Below are positions 9,701 through 15,686 of a DNA stretch of 64,000 nucleotides, piece by piece. The position numbers were made by a program, and so were the translations under genes. The number at the start of each line of letters is the position of its first letter. Position 1 is the first letter of the stretch. The DNA lies in assembly GCF_022701255.1 (NCBI RefSeq), contig NZ_CP031705.1, forward strand, positions 930,001 to 994,000, written 5' to 3'. This DNA is from Microcoleus vaginatus HSN003 (lineage in GTDB: Bacteria > Cyanobacteriota > Cyanobacteriia > Cyanobacteriales > Microcoleaceae). The notes under the pieces were generated by a model. It was not told where the DNA came from, did no database searches, and worked only from the letters and a program-made list of their open reading frames with translations.

Positions 9701-10433
9701 GGTGAATCAATTGGCGATCGCGATTCAGCAATCTCTACTTTACCAGCAACTGCAAGCTGAACTGAGCGATCGCAAACAAGCGGAAGCAAATTTGAAAAAC
9801 TCCCTCAGAGAAAAAGAAATTTTGCTCAAAGAAATTCACCACCGCGTCAAAAACAACCTCTGCGTAGTTGCCAGTCTGTTAGAATTGCAATCCAACACAG
9901 TTGCCGACCCGCAAGTAAGCAAAATGTTTGAAGAAAGTCAGAATCGCCTTTATTCTATGGCTCTGATTCACGAAAAACTGTACCGATCGACTAACTTGGC
10001 CCAAATTAATTTTGGGGAATATCTCGAAGATTTGGTAAGTAACTTGTTTCACTCTTACAATATTAGCAACAACCAAATTCAGTTGCAGGTATTAGCTGAG
10101 CCAATTTCCCTAAATCTTGAAACTGCTACTCCCTGCGGTTTAATTGCCAATGAATTAGTTTCAAATACCCTGAAACACGCTTTTCCTGAGGGCACAACTG
10201 GTACAGTTAGTGTAGAATGCTATCAAACGGCCGATCAAGAAATCCACCTCTTAGTTAAGGACAACGGCATTGGCTTTCCTCAAAACTTAGATTTTCGGAA
10301 AACTCACTCAATGGGCTTTCAAGTTGTCTGCACTTTAACCGAGCAGTTAGAAGGAACCATCGAAATATCCAGAGAATTTGGTACATCTTTTCACTTAAAA
10401 TTTAACGAATTAAACTACTTTCAAAGATTGTAA
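6732..10433 (+). CDS. CBS/multi-PAS/GAF histidine kinase (HisKA_2 type)
   Basis: About 1233 residues from the ATG at 6732. A TTG at 6690 would add 14 residues but lies next to short repeats, so the ATG is preferred. It starts with a CBS pair (about 15-165; VDRHPVTVAPS, VADAMTQN). Five or so PAS/PAC units follow, several ending in the typical RDVTERKQAE linker. A GAF domain lies at about 860-1010 and a C-terminal HisKA_2/HATPase at about 1025-1230. The phospho-acceptor His is near 1036 (LLKEIHHRVKNN) and the ATP-binding box is KDNGIGFP. The GAF has a Cys (TPCVMEF) upstream of AKLVVPI, about where cyanobacteriochromes bind bilin, but without the usual following His. The next gene starts 4 bp after the stop. 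Confidence 0.88.
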   Translation: MQLANLATNLRSPLKAVDRHPVTVAPSTSLGDALALMRGARNLCPVTNSQANSNERVKASISCVLVVDENQLVGLLSPEDVLNFAAAEYGWQGMKVADAMTQNLIVLKESEFRDNYTAFKLFCQYSIDCLPIVDERGQLVGLVSEKSIRPAMYSWIEALHQEVAKLQEQSELLEGNCELEKVSDRQNAEKDLRQSEVRYQAIVEDQTELICRYLPDGKITFVNQAYCHYFGVQLEDWLGNSFMSLIPEADREIFQEQYSSVSPEKPVFTSEHRVILPSGEIRWQQWIDRAIFNESGQIVEYQAAGRDVTERKQAEIALLQLNAELERRVQQRTQWYELAVSAGKVGVWDWNWETGEIYIAPSLKALLGYQDAEIPNRIENWVSHVHPDDRVAVEEAVKAYLDGVTEIYEVEHRMLRKDGSTCWILARGSAIRSASGKVCRLTGTDTDITERKLTEEKLQKSEAELLALFNAMTDIVLVFDASGRYLKIAPTAPELLYKPNPEVLGKTLAEIFPEAEANFALGHIRQTLASGQTHRVEYSMEIGCKLFWFDASISPLDLERVMWVARDISARKQAEAALQKSEEKFRNLFDDAPIALGLASVRDNRTIKVNEAHRQMLGYSDSELATMTFTELTHPEDLQADVEQVKQLVCGNISRFQREKRLIKKNGELMWANLTVTLIRDREGIPLYSMGAIEDISYRKRAEMEFQQLKERLQFLLGSNPAVIFTAAPMVDFCTTYISDNVQTILGYDPQELLADCKFWSSRIHPEDRPQFLVNFSDLSAEKNCIYEYRFLHQDGIYRWLRTELKLLVDSRGIPIEIIGYAADISNSKYAELARGQQFEQERLVEAIARRVRQSLQLEEILNTTVAELQQVLLADRVLVYQILPKRGGRVIAEAVAEGCSKLLGRYFGEEVFPPESYQLYLQGRISAISELDDPCITPCVMEFMKQIQVRAKLVVPIIQHRQLWGLLIAHQCEIPRDWQEWEMNLFQQLVNQLAIAIQQSLLYQQLQAELSDRKQAEANLKNSLREKEILLKEIHHRVKNNLCVVASLLELQSNTVADPQVSKMFEESQNRLYSMALIHEKLYRSTNLAQINFGEYLEDLVSNLFHSYNISNNQIQLQVLAEPISLNLETATPCGLIANELVSNTLKHAFPEGTTGTVSVECYQTADQEIHLLVKDNGIGFPQNLDFRKTHSMGFQVVCTLTEQLEGTIEISREFGTSFHLKFNELNYFQRL

Positions 10434-10437
10434 CAAT

Positions 10438-11556
10438 ATGACTCTTGCTAAAAAAACAATTAAGATTTTGATTGTCGAAGACGAACTGTTAATTGCGAAA
10501 AATTTATCCCCCAAATTAGAAAAATTGGGATATCAAATCGCCGATATCGTTTCTTCAGGAGCTGATGCCATCCAGCGCGCCCGCGAACTAAGACCCGATT
10601 TAATTTTAATGGATATAGTTATCAAAGGCGACATTGACGGGATAGAAACAGCAGCAATAATTAATCAAGAATTAGATATACCAATTATCTATACAACTGC
10701 CTATGCCGACGACGAAACTTTGCAGCGAGCCGAAAATACTGGTTCTTATGGCTACCTGCTAAAACCTTTTAAAGAAAGAGAAATGCACGCCACTATCAAG
10801 ATAGCACTGAGCAAACATCAAGAAGCAGTTAGTCTGAAAAATTTAATGGCGTTAGCAGCCGAAAAAAGCGAAAATAGATCGCGCTTTATTTCAATGGCTT
10901 ACCACGATTTAAACACTCCTTTAACTACCATACAGTTATCGGCTGAAATGTTAGAAGATAGCGATTTTCAGAGAACCCCCGGAACTAGCAATAAAAATGT
11001 CGAGCGGATTAAAAGAGCCGTCAGTAATATGAGTGGGTTGCTGGAAGATATTTTAATGCTTAGCAAAGCAGAATCAGGCAAAGTTTCCTTAAATTTAAAT
11101 CCGATTAATGCAACTGATTTTTGCACCTCTATTTTAGAAGAACTGCAACCGATCGTCACCGACAAGCACCTCATAACTTTCCACAGCCAAACTGAGCCGG
11201 TGTACGCCAATCTAGATGCCAAACTACTGCACCACCTTTTGACTAATTTGCTTTCAAACGCTATTAAATATTCTCCAAACGGCGGCAAGGTTAGTTTAGA
11301 CTTAAGCTGCGAAAACCAACAAATAATTTTGTGCATTCGAGATGAGGGAATTGGGATGACACCGGAATATCAAGGAAAATTATTTCAGCAGTTTGAACGA
11401 GGTGCTAATGTAGGCAAAATTAAAGGATCGGGTTTGGGACTCTGCATTGTCAAACACATAGTTGACCTGCACGGCGGTACAATAAGTGTGGAAAGTGCGA
11501 TCGGCAAAGGTACTACATTTATTGTCGCGCTGCCTTTGTTAGTTAGTAGTCAGTAG
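10438..11556 (+). CDS. Response regulator receiver-histidine kinase hybrid
   Basis: A 372-residue protein with an N-terminal receiver domain (1-125): acidic pair E14/D15, phospho-acceptor D59 (LILMDIV) and conserved Lys in LKPFK. A HisKA/HATPase kinase follows, with His156 in MAYHDLNTPL, N box LTNLLSNAIKYSP, G1 DEGIGM and G2 GSGLGL. This layout is common in cyanobacteria, where the receiver takes phosphate from another kinase and controls the attached kinase. It begins 4 bp after the large CBS/PAS kinase stops, so that protein is the most likely donor. It is the last gene of the signalling operon; heptanucleotide repeats begin directly at its stop codon. Confidence 0.92.
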   Translation: MTLAKKTIKILIVEDELLIAKNLSPKLEKLGYQIADIVSSGADAIQRARELRPDLILMDIVIKGDIDGIETAAIINQELDIPIIYTTAYADDETLQRAENTGSYGYLLKPFKEREMHATIKIALSKHQEAVSLKNLMALAAEKSENRSRFISMAYHDLNTPLTTIQLSAEMLEDSDFQRTPGTSNKNVERIKRAVSNMSGLLEDILMLSKAESGKVSLNLNPINATDFCTSILEELQPIVTDKHLITFHSQTEPVYANLDAKLLHHLLTNLLSNAIKYSPNGGKVSLDLSCENQQIILCIRDEGIGMTPEYQGKLFQQFERGANVGKIKGSGLGLCIVKHIVDLHGGTISVESAIGKGTTFIVALPLLVSSQ

Positions 11557-11595
11557 TCATTAGTCATTAGTCAGTAGTCAGTAGTCAGTAGTCAT
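11541..11595. repeat. Heptanucleotide tandem repeats (AGTCAGT/AGTCATT type)
   Basis: About seven 7-bp units of the form TAGTCAGT/TAGTCATT overlap the end of the preceding gene and run into the intergenic region. Similar short tandem repeats recur at 14490-14540, 22334-22360 and 33062-33125 in this window. Confidence 0.8.
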
Positions 11596-11834
11596 GTCCG
11601 GTAAAATAAGCACAATACTTGTAGGGGCGGGTTTCACCAACAATCTATCATCCAGACTAACAATCTACATAAACCCGCCCCCACCACGCGACAGAATTTC
11701 ATCGCGGACAATTCAACGGAGAGGAGATAAAAGTATCGGGGGGGGCGGGTTTATTATATTGTAGATTACAGGCAATTATTGTTAGTGAACCCGCCCCTAC
11801 AAAATTCATACAAGTCTGAATCCGGCCGGACATG
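11593..11834. repeat. Palindromic MITE/REP-like element
   Basis: A 242-bp element bounded by CATGTCCGG (11593-11601) and its complement CCGGACATG (11826-11834). Longer inner arms lie at 11620-11644 (TGTAGGGGCGGGTTT...) and 11778-11801 (complement), and there is a third, imperfect inner pair. It has no coding capacity. The same GGGGCGGGT core occurs as a palindrome at 21492-21553, so it is a dispersed family. It fills the gap between the convergent signalling operon and the oxidase gene and could fold as a long hairpin. Confidence 0.75.
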
Positions 11835-11843
11835 ATATCACTT

Positions 11844-13016
11844 TTAAGCAAATCTATTGGGAGACAAAAGTTCGATCGCCCTATCTTCTTCTCCCCCCGC
11901 CGCATTCGCAAATCGCTCAGCCAAAGCAGGTACAATAGTCAAAGGATTGCTGAGACCGGAAAAAACGTGCAATCCAGGGCGATCGGCAATCGGCCCCACT
12001 ACAGGCAAATTATCAGCGCTAAATGCCACAATACACTCGTGCCAAGTTGCCGGTAAACCTGCCAAATCCGGCAAAACTTTGCTGATTCCTGCACGAATTG
12101 CCGTTTCGCTGGTTTCGCGATCGACTTTAGCATTCAAATCGCTCAAAGTGCGCGACAATTGCCCAATCCGCAAACTCCCATCCTTAAACCCAATTGCACC
12201 CGAATCTAAAATCGGCGGCTGTAACTCTTTACCCGGTTCATCCCAAAGAAAATCCACCTCACTTCTACTCGATTCAGCTTCCAATTCAAAACGTTTTAAT
12301 ACCGCAGGCATCACCAAAGTCCTGAGTTTCAAATCCACAGGTGCAGTTTCCAAAATCTCCGTGCGAGTAAAATAAACTCCCACAGAAACACCAGCGGCTT
12401 TCAGCAAACTCCGACTCCAACCTCCAGCACAAACCACAGCATTTTCACAACGATAAATTCCCTGCGCTGTCTTGACTCCCGAAATCCGATTTCCCTCTTC
12501 TATAAACCCAATTACTTCAGCAAATTCTATAGTTCCTCCCAACCGTAGAAACCCTTGACAATAAGCTTTATTTGTGGCTGTCGGCGAAATGTGACCGTGG
12601 CGCACAGTTAGAGCTCCGGCGATCGCACTTTTATTCAGCAAAGGTTCCAACTCCCCAGCTTCTGCAACGCTCAAAAGCTGCGGAACAATCGCAAAATGCG
12701 CGTAATTAGCCGCCGCTTTTTCGGCATCAGTGCCTGCATCAATTGTCAGCAACAAATCCAACTCGCGAAACTCAGTATCAGCATCTAATTCCGCCGATAA
12801 ATTGCGGTGGCGTTCGATACCTTCCCGACACAATTGGCGAGTTAAATCAGTCGTCCCTGACCAATAAGCCAAGCCCCCGTAACTAAAACGAGTCGCATTT
12901 TGCATGGTAGCATCTCGTTCCAAAAGCAGCACAGCAAAACCTTTTTTTGCTAGTTCGTAACTCAGTGACGCACCCGTAATGCCACCGCCGACAACAATCC
13001 AATCGTAACTTTTCAT
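11844..13016 (-). CDS. FAD-dependent oxidoreductase, DAO (glycine/D-amino-acid oxidase) family
   Basis: The start is placed at the ATG at 13016 (MKSYDWIVVGGG); a longer TTG start at 13079 puts 21 unlikely residues before the FAD fold. The Rossmann motif VVGGGITGASLSYELAKKG sits at the very N-terminus and binds the FAD ADP moiety, with the acidic residue LLLERD at the end of the second strand. VCAGGWS near the middle and the C-terminal LPVVGP...GLHVFSGLSNPL are typical of DAO-type flavoenzymes that oxidise amines or amino acids. The substrate cannot be read from the sequence. It appears to be a single-gene unit, convergent with the signalling operon. Confidence 0.88.
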   Translation of the reverse strand: MKSYDWIVVGGGITGASLSYELAKKGFAVLLLERDATMQNATRFSYGGLAYWSGTTDLTRQLCREGIERHRNLSAELDADTEFRELDLLLTIDAGTDAEKAAANYAHFAIVPQLLSVAEAGELEPLLNKSAIAGALTVRHGHISPTATNKAYCQGFLRLGGTIEFAEVIGFIEEGNRISGVKTAQGIYRCENAVVCAGGWSRSLLKAAGVSVGVYFTRTEILETAPVDLKLRTLVMPAVLKRFELEAESSRSEVDFLWDEPGKELQPPILDSGAIGFKDGSLRIGQLSRTLSDLNAKVDRETSETAIRAGISKVLPDLAGLPATWHECIVAFSADNLPVVGPIADRPGLHVFSGLSNPLTIVPALAERFANAAGGEEDRAIELLSPNRFA

Positions 13017-13227
13017 GGGCAACTCAAAGGGAAGGAAAATATCATGCTTAGATTTTAGCTTAGGTTTTTTCGGAACCAATCGAAAAACCTCTACCTACAG
13101 GAAGAGGCTGCCTGCGATCGCCCTAACTGAAACTTCCACCCCTTGGGAGATGTTTGTGCAGGGAGATTTTTCGTTCAATAGTAGGAATTAGAGTCAGCAA
13201 AAAATTAGAAATACCAGAGAGGTTTTT

Positions 13228-13506
13228 ATGAGTATCGACAAACCCGGCAAAGATATGGAGCGCACGGTCAATCCGGGCGATCGCATTTCCGACGAACCGC
13301 AAACCCTCGAAGAAAAAGCCCAGCAACTGGCGGTAGACCACGTGCCAGACATCACGGGCGATGTTGTTACAGTTCCAACTTATGTGATGGTAGAAGAACC
13401 CGATGGGGAAAAGAAAGCCCTGCACCACGTCAAAGACGCCGATGAAATTTCCGACGTAATTCGGCAGGCCCGCGTTGACGAAAATGGCGAGCGGACTTGG
13501 GATTAA
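13228..13506 (+). CDS. Small hypothetical acidic protein
   Basis: 92 residues, rich in Asp and Glu, without membrane segments or a recognised domain (MSIDKPGKDMERT... to ...ENGERTWD). An AGAGAGG element lies 7-8 bp before the ATG and supports the start. The next gene (DUF2231) begins 51 bp downstream on the same strand, so the two may be co-transcribed. Codon use and base composition match the neighbours. The function is unknown. Confidence 0.75.
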   Translation: MSIDKPGKDMERTVNPGDRISDEPQTLEEKAQQLAVDHVPDITGDVVTVPTYVMVEEPDGEKKALHHVKDADEISDVIRQARVDENGERTWD

Positions 13507-13557
13507 GTTCAATCCAATAAAAATGGGTTTGTTGTACAAAATTTATCTGTAGAAATC

Positions 13558-14097
13558 ATGGAAACAAATCAAAGAAATAGTACGCCCTATCCCAATATTC
13601 CGCCGATTCTCGAAAGTCACGACTCAGAGTATCGCGACGCCGGCATTACGAGTTCAGTTGCAATTGCAGGCCATCCGCTTCACCCCGTACTCGTACTGTT
13701 TCCGGTAGCCTTTTTAGTAGGAGCCGCCGGCACCGACATAGGTTATTGGCTGACAAGCGATCCGTTTTGGGCGAGAGCTTCGGTTTGGCTGATGGGTGTC
13801 GGTTTTGCTGCAGGGATTTTGGCCGCAATCACGGGCTTTTTAGATTTTTTCAAAGTTAAAAGAGTGCGCGAGCGCAGTGCCGGTTGGTTGCACATGGGCG
13901 GCAATGTAGCGGTTATGGTACTTACCCTGATTAACTTGCTGTTGCGCCAAGGAAATCCGGCTGAGCCGATCGTATATACAGGTTTAGCAATATCGATCGT
14001 CGTTGCAGCTTTGCTGGGCATTACAGGCTGGTTCGGCGGCGAACTAAGTTTTCGCCATAAAATCGGCGTCATCGGCCCTACCAGTCATAATTCGTAG
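13558..14097 (+). CDS. DUF2231 family membrane protein
   Basis: 179 residues with four predicted membrane helices. The N-terminal GHPLHPVLVLFPVAFLVGA motif is diagnostic of DUF2231 and places conserved histidines at the start of the first helix. Later GWLHMGGN and GLAISIVVAALLGITGWFGGEL complete the family pattern. The biochemical role is not established; conserved histidines in the membrane suggest metal or haem binding, but that is inference. It probably shares a transcript with the small acidic protein upstream. Confidence 0.88.
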   Translation: METNQRNSTPYPNIPPILESHDSEYRDAGITSSVAIAGHPLHPVLVLFPVAFLVGAAGTDIGYWLTSDPFWARASVWLMGVGFAAGILAAITGFLDFFKVKRVRERSAGWLHMGGNVAVMVLTLINLLLRQGNPAEPIVYTGLAISIVVAALLGITGWFGGELSFRHKIGVIGPTSHNS

Positions 14098-14108
14098 GTT
14101 TCTGACCA

Positions 14109-14172
14109 TTTGTAGTAGGGACTTCCGTCCCTCTTCATTTGACACTTTAGGACTAAAGTCCTTACTACAAAC
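14109..14172. repeat. REP-like inverted repeat
   Basis: Arms TTTGTAGTAGGGACTT and AGGACTAAAGTCCTTACTACAAAC form an imperfect palindrome between DUF2231 and cutA, which converge here. A bidirectional terminator role is possible, but there is no clear U-tract. Confidence 0.6.
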
Positions 14173-14485
14173 TTAAAGATTGTCCCAGCCAATTGAGATA
14201 AGCATCGCTGCCAGCGATAATAGGAATAGCAATAATTTCGGGAACTTCATAGGAATGGAGTTCCTGAACTTTTGTTTTTAAAGCCTCAAATTTAGCCAAA
14301 TCAGTTTTAATCACCAACTGCCACTCAGACTCGGAATGAATCTCCCCTTGCCAAGTATAAATAGAGCGAATTGGCGACAAACTCACACAAGCAGCCAGCT
14401 TGTGTTCAACTAGAGATTTCGCGAGATTCTCCGCCTCCGCCTCCGATGCTGCAGTTACCAGCACTACCCCAAAATTAATTGTCAT
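14165..14485 (-). CDS. cutA: Divalent-cation tolerance protein CutA
   Basis: About 107 residues, the usual CutA1 length. The start is placed at the ATG at 14485 (MTINFGVVLVTAAS); in-frame upstream starts at 14491 and further would only extend into heptanucleotide repeats. Family motifs visible are LAKSLVEHKLAACVSLSPIR, the Tyr/Trp-rich IYTWQGEI, VIKT and HSYEVPEIIAIPI. CutA forms a very stable trimer linked to copper/divalent cation tolerance; the mechanism in cyanobacteria is unclear. It is flanked by repeats on both sides and not part of an obvious operon. Confidence 0.95.
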   Translation of the reverse strand: MTINFGVVLVTAASEAEAENLAKSLVEHKLAACVSLSPIRSIYTWQGEIHSESEWQLVIKTDLAKFEALKTKVQELHSYEVPEIIAIPIIAGSDAYLNWLGQSLSL

Positions 14486-14489
14486 AGTC

Positions 14490-14540
14490 ATCAGTGAACA
14501 GTGAACAGTCAACAGTCAACAGTCAACAGTCAACAATCAA
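14490..14540. repeat. Heptanucleotide tandem repeats (CAACAGT type)
   Basis: Seven or so tandem copies of GAACAGT/CAACAGT lie between cutA and the pentapeptide gene, immediately upstream of the cutA start. Confidence 0.8.
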
Positions 14541-15433
14541 CCGTTAATCTCATTAACTTCCCAAGAATTGACTCTGCCCGCTCCAGCTAAGGAAAAATAG
14601 CGCCTAGTAGATTCCGGCAAAATAGCTCCCGTCAACAAAGCATTATCTAAATTAGCTCCTATTAAGCTCGCCTCGCTCAAATCTGCTGCCATCAAATCAG
14701 CTTGACACAGCTTCGCCCAATTCAGATTTGCCCCTCTCAAACAACTTCCCTTCAACTTAGCCCCGGTTAAGTTTGCACCCGCCAACTTCACCCCTCGCAA
14801 CTGAGCCGCGCTGAAATTTGCTCCCGCCAAATTGGAGCCTTCCAAATTAGCTCCCATCAGTTTAGCTTCACTCACGTTGACGCCGCTCAAATCTGCACCG
14901 CAGAGATTCACCCCTGTCAACTGCGCTCGCCGTAGACTGACTCCGGTTAATTGAGCTCCAAAAAGTTTTGCACTGTTGAGCCTTGCACCGTAAAGGTTTG
15001 CCCATTTAAAATTAGCTGCCGTCAGATTTGCGCCCAGCAAGTTAACTAATTGCAAGTCGGCGCTACACAAATTGGCATTCCACAACACAGCACCGCGCAG
15101 GTTGGCGCCAGTTAAAGTTGCGCCACTTAACTTTGCTCTCGGCAATTTTGCTTTTACCAAAAAAGCTCCGCTGAGATTAGCTTTTGTCAAATCTGCGCCC
15201 GAAAGTTGGGTTTCGCCCATTTTGGCAAAACTCAGATTTGTTCTTTGTAGCACTGCGCCTTTGAGTGTTGCTTTGGTGAGAAACGCTCTGCTGAGGTTCG
15301 CCCCGGAAAGATTAGCTCGTGAAAGGTTGACTCCGATTAAGATGGCTCCGCTGAGGTTTGCCCCGCTGAGGTCGGCTCCAGTAAAATCTCTTTGTCCTTT
15401 TTCGTAATTGTTGAGCAGTTCACTAACTTCCAT
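14537..15433 (-). CDS. Pentapeptide-repeat protein
   Basis: 298 residues made almost entirely of A(D/N)LXX pentapeptides (for example ADLSGANLSGAILIG near residue 20), which fold as a right-handed quadrilateral beta-helix. More than 40 consecutive units run from about residue 18 to 270. A short non-repeat N-terminus (MEVSELLNNYEKGQRDF) and a C-terminal tail frame the helix. There is no signal peptide, so it is probably cytoplasmic. Cyanobacteria carry many of these proteins; some act as DNA mimics against gyrase but most are unassigned. Confidence 0.95.
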   Translation of the reverse strand: MEVSELLNNYEKGQRDFTGADLSGANLSGAILIGVNLSRANLSGANLSRAFLTKATLKGAVLQRTNLSFAKMGETQLSGADLTKANLSGAFLVKAKLPRAKLSGATLTGANLRGAVLWNANLCSADLQLVNLLGANLTAANFKWANLYGARLNSAKLFGAQLTGVSLRRAQLTGVNLCGADLSGVNVSEAKLMGANLEGSNLAGANFSAAQLRGVKLAGANLTGAKLKGSCLRGANLNWAKLCQADLMAADLSEASLIGANLDNALLTGAILPESTRRYFSLAGAGRVNSWEVNEING

Positions 15434-15489
15434 AGGGCATCATACCTTCTATGATTGTGGGGTTTCGATCCAGAAATCTTTACTGTTAA

Positions 15490-15534
15490 GGTTGTTTCAG
15501 AAAGGAAACTGTTTTAGAAAGGAAACTGTTTTAG
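15490..15534. repeat. Short direct repeat upstream of pentapeptide gene
   Basis: The motif AGAAAGGAAACTGTTTT occurs twice in tandem in the 253-bp gap between the divergently oriented neighbourhoods. No promoter could be assigned with confidence. Confidence 0.5.
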
Positions 15535-15686
15535 CGTTTGCCTCAAACGGTATAAATTTCATTAACATGACTTCCTGTTTAAAGGCAATCTCTTAATAAA
15601 GATTTTATATCTTCCACGCGGTAGCGATCGCCATTTCGGTATTTTTGAATTAAAAGTTAATGTTTTGTGACATAGATAGTCCTTGC

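Noticed and set aside
14900..15407. Plus-strand frame opposite the pentapeptide gene (APLRFAPL repeats)
   Set aside because: Mirror of the pentapeptide repeat on the other strand.
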